64,000 bases of DNA from Dyadobacter sp. UC 10 (GTDB lineage: Bacteria; Bacteroidota; Bacteroidia; Cytophagales; Spirosomataceae): contig NZ_VSRN01000001.1 in assembly GCF_008369915.1 (NCBI RefSeq), forward strand, positions 5,700,501 to 5,764,500, written 5' to 3'. The notes below the pieces were generated by a model. The model had not been told where the DNA came from. It did not search any database and saw only the letters and a list, made by a program, of their open reading frames with translations. Each line of letters starts with the position of its first letter. Within the stretch, counting starts at the first letter, position 1. Of this stretch, positions 18,441 to 25,944 are shown one piece after another. The translations under genes were made by a program, and so were the position numbers.

Positions 18441-18759
18441 GTTATTTCTGTGTTTGTGTCTCCGGCCGGCGATCCGGCGCTCAATACCAGTTCATCTGGC
18501 TTATTTAAAAAGTTATAAAATGAACGGAGATATTCAAAAAATGAATGCGCCATAAAAGGCACTCACACAGATAAACGATGATTGTATGTCAATAGTTTAG
18601 CGAAATCGCGGCACAGGTGAAAGTTCTTCTGATGTTGAAGGTGTTTAGTGGAATAGTGCAATTTTGTTTTTTCGTACGAGACTCTTATGGAGCGTTTATT
18701 ATCAGTTGAGCACATTGTAATATTTTTTGTATCTTACATTTTATTTAAATAGTTACAAA
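18441..18759. other. 319-bp intergenic region at the island edge
   Basis: It separates two divergent start codons (18440 and 18760) and becomes markedly AT-rich towards 18760. There is a GC-rich near-palindrome around 18462-18482 but no T-run. No gene was seen. It probably holds both promoters. Confidence 0.4.
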
Positions 18760-18945
18760 ATGAAAGAATTAAGTGAAGCTTTGACCGCTTGGCAATATGC
18801 GAGAGCGAACAACATTAATCCTGCGGATCCCGATACTTGGGATGATGAATACAAAAGAATACAGCAACGCCTTGCCGGTATAAAACCGATAGCCAAAACA
18901 CAAGTTACTTTGCTTCGAGAGTGGCTTGATAGTTTTCCTGAATAG
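18760..18945 (+). CDS. Small hypothetical protein, 61 aa
   Basis: Not recognised. A 61-aa acidic, Trp-containing protein (AWQYARANNINPADPDTWDDEYKRI), mostly helical by appearance, with no export signal. The ATG at 18760 was preferred over an upstream start at 18727, which would add a hydrophobic stretch inside AT-rich leader DNA. A weak hairpin with T-run follows the stop. It is 129 bp upstream of the interrupted ATPase gene on the same strand; whether they are functionally linked is open. Confidence 0.5.
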   Translation: MKELSEALTAWQYARANNINPADPDTWDDEYKRIQQRLAGIKPIAKTQVTLLREWLDSFPE

Positions 18946-18948
18946 TAT

Positions 18949-18983
18949 AAAAAACGAAGAGATTGAATAATTTTTTTCGTTTT
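18949..18983 (+). terminator. Possible weak terminator
   Basis: Inverted AAAACGAA / TTCGTTTT arms (18951-18958 and 18976-18983) flank a 17-nt AT-rich loop, with T-rich sequence in and after the right arm. The stem is AT-rich, so termination would be modest. Confidence 0.35.
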
Positions 18984-20785
18984 GCTCATTTTAGTTTGTG
19001 GCTTGTGATTATCGTTACAGGTCACGAACAAAATATGAACTAAACCATTCGATATACTCCTAGTCTCAACAATCATGTTTTTTGCTTATCCCGGTCATCC
19101 AGATAAAATTGGTACAACGATTGAAGCTGCAGTCAATAAGGTTAATCTCATAAAGGAAAGAGTAACAACCTGGCGGGCATTGAACATTGCTGGCTCATTT
19201 ATAATTAATAACATACAAGATGCTATTGATAAAGAAGACATATTTGTAGCTGACATATCAAGATTGAACTTTAATGTAACTTATGAGATTGGATATGCTA
19301 TTGCAAAAGAGAAACCTATATTGTTGGTTAGAAATGCGTCGTTGGTAGATTCCGAGGTCAGTATTCGTGAGGTAGGTATCTTTGATACTATTGGATATGA
19401 AGAGTATACCAATTCTGATGAGCTATTTGATATACTTTCTTCCCCACCTAAAAATATTTTAATTGGCGATACTATTGCTATTAATAAAAAGGCGCCGGTA
19501 TATATCTTGGAGCAAAAATTCAAGACTGATTTTGCTATCCGAATTACGACAAGAATTAAGAAAGCAAGATACATTTACCGGAGTTTTGACCCAAATGAAT
19601 CTCCTCGGCTATCTGCTTACGATGCAATAAATCAGGTTCAACAGTCCCTCGGTGTACTTGTATCCTTACTTCCGCAAGATGAGCAGGGATCATTGATCAA
19701 TAACATAAGGGCAGCATTTATTGCGGGGTTAGCGCACGGTAAAGATATAGCCACCTGCATTTTACAATACGGGCCTGATCCTGTGCCAATAGACTATCGA
19801 GATTTTGTAAGTATATACTTCACCGCAGCGGAAATTGACAATCATATCGCAGATTTTGCGGGAAAAATCGCCGAGGCCTTCCAAGAGGATGTAGAAATTA
19901 AAAATCCGAAAGCTCCCACTTTCTTGCAACAGATTGACATCGGAGCTTCGGCAGCTGAAAATGAAATGAGATTTTTACAATCGTATTATTTGAAAACCGA
20001 TGCTTACTTAAAAACGTTAAGGGGTGATGTTCAATTAGTTGTTGGTAGAAAAGGCTCAGGTAAGACCGCTATTTTTTTACAGATTCGTGATAGAGAGCGA
20101 AGCAAGGGTAACAACGTAGTGCTTGATCTGAAACCGGAGGGTTACAAGTTGATTAAATTCAAAGAGTTGGTTCTCAGCTATCTTCAAGCCGGAACGTTTC
20201 ATCACACGATTAGTGCCTTTTGGGAGTATATTATTTTATTAGAGATATGTCACAAAATTCTAGAAAATGATAAGGCGCGCCATCTAAACAATAATGCAAT
20301 TTTTGACCTATATAAAAATCTTGAAGAGGTTTATAAGGCAGAGGGCTATCTTACCGAAGGCGACTTTTCTGAACGAATGTCAAGGCTAATAAATAATGTT
20401 ACAGAATCATATACTAAGAAGTATGGAGATAGCGCAGACACACGTTTATCAGCACCTCAGATAACCGATCTTATCTACAAATCTGATATAAGACTTTTGC
20501 GATCATCCTTGATCAATTACCTTAAAAAGAAGGAGAAGGTCTGGCTACTTTTAGACAACATAGATAAAGGTTGGCCGTCCTCTGGACTCCAAACGGAAGA
20601 TATTGTAATTATAAGAACCTTGATTGACGCTCTAAGAAATATCCAGCGACAATTTGGAAGAGAAGAAATCGACATGTACCCCGTCGTCTTTCTTAGAAAT
20701 GATGTCTACGAGTTGTTGATGGACGGAACGGCAGATAGGCAAAAAGAAGCGAAGGAAGTTCTGGATTGGACAGATCCAGATATGC

Positions 20786-20788
20786 TTA
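20786..20788. repeat. Left copy of 3-bp target site duplication (TTA)
   Basis: TTA precedes the left end of the inserted element; the matching copy is at 21647-21649 just beyond the right end. Collapsing the two restores the ATPase reading frame. Confidence 0.8.
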
Positions 20789-20805
20789 GAGGGTGTTTGG
20801 GAATT
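20789..20805 (+). repeat. Left terminal inverted repeat of the IS
   Basis: A 17-bp end that matches the reverse complement of 21630-21646 at 16 of 17 positions. The stop codon of the transposase lies in the inner end of this repeat. Confidence 0.88.
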
Positions 20806-21580
20806 AAGTTTTACTAATCGGCTTTATTCGTTGTAACATCAACTGAATATTGGCCAGAAAGAGCCAAGAAACAGAAGATGATACGGTATATTCATAATCT
20901 TTCACGATTCTACGAAAGAAATTAGTCCATGCGAATGTCCTTTCGACGACCCATCTTTTAGCGACTGGTATAAATCCACTTGCAGATTCTGGCTTTGAAG
21001 CTTTCTCAAAATCGATACCATTTTTCCTGATTTCATCCGCGAAAACGCCGTTATATGCTTGGTCTCCGTAAATCTTTATTAGACGTTCATCTTGGCAGAT
21101 AAGGTCAGCCATGAAAGCAAGGGATGCGGGACCGTCGCCCTGATTTGCGGCATGAATATGTGCAAACCAGATCCGACCTTCGCTGTCAACTAGCACCTGC
21201 CTTTTACGTCCGTTTACTTTTTTATTGGCATCCGTGCCACGTAATTCACAAATCATAGGGGACAACTTAACGCTCTGGCTGTCAATACAAAGAATCGACG
21301 GATTTTTATCCCTATGAGCATTTATCCGGTCCATCTGGTTAACTGCCCGATTTATTTGCTCAATTACATTTTGCTTTTTCCACTGGCTGAAATACCAATA
21401 TACTGCTTGCCAATGAGGAAAACAGGAAGGCAAATTTCGCCATTGGCAGCCTGTACGAAGTATGTAGAGAAGTGCATCCATCACCTCCCTCAAATTCAGT
21501 TTTCTCTTTCTTTTTAGATTCAAAAATGGTGATATTGCCGCCCATTGGAGATCGGTCAGTCTAGTAAACTGTTTAATCAA
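20804..21580 (-). CDS. IS5-family DDE transposase
   Basis: A 258-aa transposase of full length. The N-terminus (LTDLQWAAISPFL, REVMDALLYILRTGCQWRNLP) is the IS5-type DNA-binding domain (DUF4096-like). The RNase-H-fold catalytic triad is visible: Asp in LCIDSQSVKLS, Asp in IYGDQAYNG, and Glu in RWVVERTFAWTNFFRR. The start shown is a TTG at 21580; no ATG lies between it and the upstream in-frame stop, so a non-ATG start is needed. It is encoded opposite to the gene it interrupts, with no frameshift or stop within. Confidence 0.93.
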   Translation of the reverse strand: MIKQFTRLTDLQWAAISPFLNLKRKRKLNLREVMDALLYILRTGCQWRNLPSCFPHWQAVYWYFSQWKKQNVIEQINRAVNQMDRINAHRDKNPSILCIDSQSVKLSPMICELRGTDANKKVNGRKRQVLVDSEGRIWFAHIHAANQGDGPASLAFMADLICQDERLIKIYGDQAYNGVFADEIRKNGIDFEKASKPESASGFIPVAKRWVVERTFAWTNFFRRIVKDYEYTVSSSVSWLFLANIQLMLQRIKPISKT

Positions 21581-21629
21581 TGCTTTAATGTTTCGTCACT
21601 GCAAAGATGGTACGATCTCCATTCCTTGC

Positions 21630-21649
21630 AATTCCCAAACACCTTCTTA
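21630..21649 (-). repeat. Right terminal inverted repeat of the IS plus TTA duplication
   Basis: The inverted repeat is 21630-21646, followed by the right copy of the target duplication at 21647-21649. The downstream ATPase fragment resumes directly after it. Confidence 0.85.
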
Positions 21650-22274
21650 GAGAAGTGATAAGGCTGCGGATATCTTCTAGCGGAGAAGTGGAAAACGGAA
21701 GGTTCGAGGATGTTTGGAGAACAGTTTGTGTTAGTCACTATAATGGAGAAGAAACATCTCAATTTTTGATAGAGAGATCTTTAATGCGCCCTCGTTTTTT
21801 AATCAACTTTATTAATCAGTGCAGATCTTTTGCTGTAAATTTTAATCATAAAAAAATTGAAGCGGAAGATATCGAGAAAGGATTTGAGTCATATTCTTCT
21901 GATTTGTTGATTGATATTAATTACGAAATCAGAGATGTATTTCCGGAGGCTGAAAGTATTCTATATAGTTTTATTGAAGCACCGTCAGAACTGAGTTTAC
22001 CGGTTTTGACCGAGATTGTTGAAAGAGAATTGCCTGGGAGTTCCATGATTGATAAAGTTATAAATTTGCTTTTGTGGTATGGTTTCTTAGGAATAAAGAC
22101 TGGAAAACACGATGTCAAGTATATTTATAACTTTAACTATAATATGAATATTCTAAAAGGAGTGGCATTTAAGCATAAGGAAAACGTCATATATGTTATA
22201 AATCCAGCTTTTTGGCCTTCTCTCTTAATTGATAATTAGCAATGTGTGCTGACAGGAACGTACAGTGGAGAATA

Positions 22275-23111
22275 CTAATTTAAGTCATGCTTTTGTAAAT
22301 CGTTTGATATTTGTTGTACAAGAGCTTCTGCGTCCGCTTCGGAAACTATATTAATTAGCAATTTATCAGACGGTGCTAATAATTTATCGTAAATGAAGGA
22401 ATCTAGGTTTTGATGTTTCCTTGGAATAGATGTTAATAATGTAATATCTATTTTTTCTTCTGATGTAGCTAGCTCATTCAATTTTCCAAACCACTTATAA
22501 ACTTTACTCTTGACATTTTCTTCTTTTTGTAAGTCAAAAGAAAGTGGTACGTAGCAATGCCAAATTTCATTTTTCCAGGCTTTATCAAATTGAAAGTGGT
22601 CATGTTTAGTCTCTACTTCAAACTCTGTAAATCTTGAAGTAATTTCGTATTGATCAAAATACTTTTTGTACTTTTTGTTCCAAACATCCGCGTCAGATGT
22701 TGCGGATTCGTCAGTTTCACTTTGCCATTTGGTAACTAGCAATCTGTAAAGGTCTGCCAGTGATTTATTGAAGTCCAGGTCAATACCCTTTTTTACCTCG
22801 GTTAATGTAAGCGAGCTGTCGTCGTTGGGGAGGATTTCTCTTGTGATTTCTGCTAAGTCGTCCGACACTGGGAAGAGTTCTGAGAATTGCTGTTTTGCTC
22901 TTGCGATTTCCTTTTCGAAGTGGCGCAGAGATTTTAAAATTCCTTTTCCGTTCGAGCCGGGAAAGAATGACGTGATCCTTCCATATTTGGAGATGACTTT
23001 ACAACCGAGAAACTTATGCTCAGGCGCGTAGACAATCACGCCAACGTTGATGAACTCGCCGGTGACACGATCGTGAAGATATTGGATGATTTGATATTGA
23101 TACTTTTTCAT
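22275..23111 (-). CDS. DUF3037 protein, partner of the HipA-like kinase
   Basis: A 278-aa protein whose first ~110 residues are a DUF3037 domain (YQYQIIQYLHDRVTGEFINVGVIVY, then RITSFFPGSNGKGILKSL). The second half is charged and less conserved (EYETKHDHFQF-like segment, IDITLLTSIPRKHQNLDSF). Its ATG overlaps the stop of the HipA-like gene by 4 bp (23108-23111), so the two are translationally coupled. The pair HipA_2 plus DUF3037 recurs in many bacteria; DUF3037 has no established activity. A role as antitoxin, target or accessory factor is possible. Confidence 0.82.
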   Translation of the reverse strand: MKKYQYQIIQYLHDRVTGEFINVGVIVYAPEHKFLGCKVISKYGRITSFFPGSNGKGILKSLRHFEKEIARAKQQFSELFPVSDDLAEITREILPNDDSSLTLTEVKKGIDLDFNKSLADLYRLLVTKWQSETDESATSDADVWNKKYKKYFDQYEITSRFTEFEVETKHDHFQFDKAWKNEIWHCYVPLSFDLQKEENVKSKVYKWFGKLNELATSEEKIDITLLTSIPRKHQNLDSFIYDKLLAPSDKLLINIVSEADAEALVQQISNDLQKHDLN

Positions 23112-23929
23112 GCCAAAATTGCCTGTGCCAGTTGTTGTGCAAAGATAGTTCTATTCTCAACGATCAACGCAAGATGGTTTTTGATTGTTGTCAGGTCGTC
23201 TGAACGCCAGTTCGCTGGCAGTTGCTCGGAAGCCTTCGCCCAAAATTTGTCATCCAACTGAGTGAATCGTTCTATAAAATCAGTGACATCAACTTGTGTT
23301 CCCTGAATTTTTGGATAGAGAAAATGGTTTCTGAGCATTTTCAGTTCCCAATCTCCGAGCTCCCAGGGTCTTGGGTTTCGAGTGAACGATAACATCATCA
23401 GAAAGTCAAATGCCAGTTCATGGTCGAAGACAAATAGATCATTCTGGACCAACACAAGATTTGGTTTTTCTTTTCTGCGGTCACCATTTGAAATAAACAA
23501 ATCAAAGGAGGTAACCTTTTCTGCCTGTGATGATTGAATGTTTGTAAGGCAGTTTTTACCAACGATTTGAGTGGTTCCAGGAACATACCGGGTTCCAAAA
23601 TTGACGCCGACACTCTCAATAAATCTTTTATAGTATTGATTTCCGCGAAGCGTTTCCACGAAATCGGTACTTACATCAATGTATACTGGTTCAAATGCAT
23701 TCAGTCGAAGTTCCAGAGCAATCCACGCACCAAGGCATTCTTTCATGACAGCTTGTGGATAAATTCTCGGATGACCGAATGGTTTAATTACATAACTGTC
23801 GCGCTCTCCGCTTTCGGCGTCCATTGCCCAGATCAACATTGGTTCCGTCGTCCCGCTTGAAAAGACGTCGTGCCACTCAGTAGCATGGACAGTTTTAATC
23901 TGATAGTTTTCGTCTGTGATTTTTGGCAT
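23108..23929 (-). CDS. HipA-like (HipA_2) serine/threonine kinase
   Basis: A 273-aa compact HipA-related kinase lacking the N-subdomain of classical HipA. Kinase landmarks: YVIKPF with Lys49 as ATP-binding lysine, Glu64 in VMKECLGAW as its likely partner, catalytic loop SNGDRRKEKPN with Asp150 and Asn157, and the metal-binding Asp169 in FVFDHELAF. All catalytic residues are present, so it should be active. It sits between an XRE regulator gene 108 bp upstream and the overlapping DUF3037 gene, an arrangement like split hipBA/hipBST toxin-antitoxin operons. Its substrate is unknown; classical HipA targets glutamyl-tRNA synthetase, which need not apply here. Confidence 0.82.
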   Translation of the reverse strand: MPKITDENYQIKTVHATEWHDVFSSGTTEPMLIWAMDAESGERDSYVIKPFGHPRIYPQAVMKECLGAWIALELRLNAFEPVYIDVSTDFVETLRGNQYYKRFIESVGVNFGTRYVPGTTQIVGKNCLTNIQSSQAEKVTSFDLFISNGDRRKEKPNLVLVQNDLFVFDHELAFDFLMMLSFTRNPRPWELGDWELKMLRNHFLYPKIQGTQVDVTDFIERFTQLDDKFWAKASEQLPANWRSDDLTTIKNHLALIVENRTIFAQQLAQAILA

Positions 23930-24037
23930 TCAGTAGCTGATTGAGGGTTTTGCTACTGAAAGTTGAATTCGGGAAGGAGTTACTAGTTTAGTTTTTGCGG
24001 ATTATTTAACGGTAAAAGCAGGATCGTGAGGTGATAT

Positions 24038-24247
24038 TTACTCCTTTGTACTAACTAAAAGTTCTCGAATATCAACCTTCAAAAAAACAGAAATCTTATA
24101 TAGCATCTGCAAAGTAGGCTGGATTTCGTTTCGGCTCCAACGCGAGACAGTAGTTTCGGTTTTGCCCAAATATTTGGCTAAGTCTTTGCCAGATTTCTCT
24201 TTTTCTACGAGAACAAGTTTTATCCTATTAAGGCGCATTTTTGCCAC
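24038..24247 (-). CDS. XRE-family helix-turn-helix regulator, 69 aa
   Basis: A small single-domain Cro/C1-type DNA-binding protein: RIKLVLVEKEKSGKDLAKYLGKTETTVSRWSRNEIQPTLQMLYKI forms the five-helix HTH, with the recognition helix around TETTVSRW, and it ends in VDIRELLVSTKE. The gene precedes the HipA-like kinase on the same strand with a 108-bp gap, as HipB-type antitoxin/repressors do, and is divergent from the SymE-like gene across an AT-rich 151-bp region. It could repress either or both. Similar regulators also accompany restriction-modification genes; none is seen here. Confidence 0.82.
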   Translation of the reverse strand: MAKMRLNRIKLVLVEKEKSGKDLAKYLGKTETTVSRWSRNEIQPTLQMLYKISVFLKVDIRELLVSTKE

Positions 24248-24398
24248 GAGATGCTGATTTATAGCTATTTCGTGTAAATAAAATATAAAAAATACACAAG
24301 TTTAAAAGCACTTTCTACGTATGAAAATTATAATATTGTGTATATTTAGTTTGTAAATATTACTATTTATGGTACTATTGTATTCTAAATTTTGAACC

Positions 24399-24668
24399 AT
24401 GACACACGAAAAAAAATCTTCCAACCCCTCAGAAAGGCATCTAACCGTTTACAGCAAATACGTGCCGCGGGGGTGGTATCAGTATGTGAGGATGCCCGAG
24501 ATCAGGCTTTGCGGGAAGTGGCTGCTTGATGCCGGGTTTGCCTGTGGGGATGAAGTTACTGTGAGGTTGTTGGAGGGGAAATTGGAGATTAGTTTGAAGC
24601 CGGTAGAGGAGCCCGAACCAGCGCCGGTTCGGAAGCGGCGGTCTTCTCGTAAAGAAATGGTTTCTTAA
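24399..24668 (+). CDS. SymE-family type I toxin-like protein, 89 aa
   Basis: An AbrB-related SymE_toxin domain: RHLTVYSKYVPRGWYQYVRMPEIRL, then CGKWLLDAGFACGDEVTVRLLEGKLEISL, matching the strand-GKWLxxAGF-strand pattern of SymE. In E. coli, SymE is an SOS-induced toxin held down by the antisense RNA SymR. No antisense RNA can be established from sequence here. A Lys/Arg-rich C-terminal tail (RKRRSSRKEM) may add nucleic-acid binding. The second half of the gene is GC-richer than the surrounding DNA. It is divergent from the XRE gene. Confidence 0.78.
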   Translation: MTHEKKSSNPSERHLTVYSKYVPRGWYQYVRMPEIRLCGKWLLDAGFACGDEVTVRLLEGKLEISLKPVEEPEPAPVRKRRSSRKEMVS

Positions 24669-24705
24669 TTCTTTGTTTTGGCTTTTATCGAGCTTTGTAG
24701 ATATT

Positions 24706-24756
24706 GGAGGCGCGTGCCTCCGGCGGTTGATACTTTTTCTTGATAAAAAGTATCAA
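24706..24756. repeat. Double hairpin intergenic repeat
   Basis: A 6-bp GC hairpin (24706-24711 with 24716-24721) is followed by a perfect 12-bp hairpin TTGATACTTTTT / AAAAAGTATCAA (24727-24738 with 24745-24756). The A/T-run in the second could act as a terminator for the SymE-like gene. The sequence type recurs in intergenic DNA of Bacteroidota. Confidence 0.7.
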
Positions 24757-24890
24757 GAACCGAATGGCGGAGCTAGCCATAAAATCCATTTACGAAGCAA
24801 CACAAATAACTTAATACGCATACCCAATCCCACAATAAGGCAACTCTTTCTCCACAGCTTCAACAAGTTCAGAGACAATAGTTATTTATA

Positions 24891-25035
24891 GTTCGGGGTG
24901 GATCGGGGTGGTTTTTTTGTCTTTTTTCACACTGGTGGCGCTGGTTGGGGAGTTTATCAGCACCATTCAGGCGGAAGATTATTTCCGGGCAGTTTTTTTA
25001 TTAGGGGGAAAAAGTTCAGGGGTTCGGGGTGGCTC
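24891..25035 (+). repeat. G-rich GTTCGGGGTG repeats
   Basis: GTTCGGGGTGG then ATCGGGGTGG at 24891-24911, and GGGGG...GGGG...GGGG with another GGTTCGGGGTGG at 25004-25032. The same core recurs at 26901-26910, and on the opposite strand at 43562-43612. Confidence 0.6.
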
Positions 25036-25058
25036 GGAATTGATCGCCTTTTTGTCTG

Positions 25059-25649
25059 CTAGCTAATCAGTTTCAGACTTATCGGATATACATTTTGATC
25101 ACCCCGAACGATTTTCCTGTGCGTAAGAATGATGAAAATCGTATTTCCCACAAATAATAATAGCATCAAAGGCAGCAGCGCGAACGGACCAAGGAGGAAA
25201 TCGCCCGTGAAGCTTGAAAACATGCTGAGATAAGCTAATCCGTATGTAATCAGTGTCCAGGTGATCTGGAAATTGAGAATGCGTTTCCCTAGTTCCCTCA
25301 CACCCTGGATCCGGTCTTTTCTATAAATCCAAAGTGCCAGTGGGATAAAGACATTTCCCAGTGGAATAAACCAGAGGGTCAGTGCGGACAGGTTCATCAG
25401 TTTCAGAAATCCGGGATCTTCATCAATCGCAATCGTATTGTCGACGCCAGTGGAAGTCAACGCTTCGATCGACACTTCCAGCGCCTGCGCCAGCATCCGT
25501 AGCGTTTCGCCTCTGGGTTCCACATTTCCTGTTTCAATGCGCTGCAACGTGCGCAGATTAATCCCGGCATTTTCTGCCAATACTTCCTGCGAAAGCCCCT
25601 TGCTTTTGCGCAGGGTCCGTATTTGTTCTGAAATCGGTAGTTTGCTCAT
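25059..25649 (-). CDS. XRE-type HTH regulator fused to membrane domain (DUF4870-like)
   Basis: A 196-aa protein. Residues ~5-62 are an XRE HTH (EQIRTLRKSKGLSQEVLAENAGINLRTLQRIETG). The rest has three to four hydrophobic helices (LSALTLWFIPLGNVFIPLALWIY, ITWTLITYGLAYLSMF, LLPLMLLLFVGNTIFIILT) in the DUF4870/Tic20-like pattern, so the DNA-binding domain should be tethered to the inner membrane. The frame is open to 25772, but the ATG at 25649 begins the HTH in the usual place. Divergent from the MarR-GNAT gene. A ligand or signal is not known. Confidence 0.8.
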   Translation of the reverse strand: MSKLPISEQIRTLRKSKGLSQEVLAENAGINLRTLQRIETGNVEPRGETLRMLAQALEVSIEALTSTGVDNTIAIDEDPGFLKLMNLSALTLWFIPLGNVFIPLALWIYRKDRIQGVRELGKRILNFQITWTLITYGLAYLSMFSSFTGDFLLGPFALLPLMLLLFVGNTIFIILTHRKIVRGDQNVYPISLKLIS

Positions 25650-25907
25650 GGCCTGTTTGTTTTGAACAAATTTAATGATTGAGCAGCAGGATCGGTTGCG
25701 GCGTTTGTACGGCTTTTGTGCGAAATAGGCAGTTTGCCGAGCGTAAGCCGCAACTGTCAGCACTATCATCAAATTTGCACAAATAAATATTAAATGAGTA
25801 GCGAATGTTATAATTGACTATGTGTAAAAGTCTGGTATTTGAGCGGCCTTACGAAAACACATTTTCATTTTTTATCACTCATAAAACAAAGATTTGTCAA
25901 ACTTTTT

Positions 25908-25941
25908 TACATTTGCATAATCAGTTATGTAATTAGTTATT
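25908..25941 (+). promoter_or_regulatory. Candidate promoter -7 box and tandem operator half-sites
   Basis: TACATTTG at 25908-25915 matches the Bacteroidota -7 consensus TAnnTTTG. It is followed by a 12-bp direct repeat (25918-25929 and 25930-25941, TAATyAGTTATk), ending 3 bp before the ATG at 25945. No -33 box with proper spacing was found. Autoregulation by the MarR domain is a guess. Confidence 0.35.
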
Positions 25942-25944
25942 TTA

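Larger units (their letters stand above)
20789..21646 (-). mobile_element. IS5-family insertion sequence, 858 bp
   Basis: A complete element with 17-bp terminal inverted repeats (20789-20805 and 21630-21646, one mismatch, core GGTGTTTGGGAATT), a TTA target duplication and one transposase gene filling most of its length on the minus strand. Size, single-frame transposase and a T-N-A duplication fit the IS1031-like subgroup of IS5, though the subgroup is an inference. The element interrupts the ATPase gene and is itself apparently intact, so it may still be mobile. No second copy is in this window. Confidence 0.9.
19075..22239 (+). pseudogene. P-loop ATPase of the Sll1717 type, interrupted by an IS5-family element
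   Basis: Two gene pieces flank an insertion: 19075-20788 and 21650-22239, sharing one TTA. Joined after removal of the element they read in frame (...PDML-REVIRL...) to about 767 aa. Residues ~1-110 look like a nucleoside deoxyribosyltransferase/TIR-related fold (MFFAYPGHP; DIFVADISRLNFNVTYEIG at 55-73; KPILLV). Walker A is GRKGSGKT at 324-331 and a Walker B-like VWLLLDNID lies at ~489-497. The helical C-terminus (RPRFLINFINQCRSFAVNF) resembles an ATPase lid or winged-helix region. This architecture suggests a stress- or phage-response NTPase; that is inference. As it stands the N-terminal piece stops at 20815 after nine IS-encoded residues. Base use is AT-richer than neighbours. Confidence 0.8.
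24669..25058. other. 390-bp intergenic region with repeats, no gene supported
   Basis: It holds two hairpins (24706-24756) and G-rich repeats (24891-24911, 25004-25035). A 72-codon open frame at 24673-24891 runs through the hairpins and has no domain. No promoter is needed, since the flanking genes converge on the region. Confidence 0.5.

Noticed and set aside
24673..24891. 72-codon open frame after the SymE-like gene
   Set aside because: Runs through two hairpin repeats and has no domain or start context.
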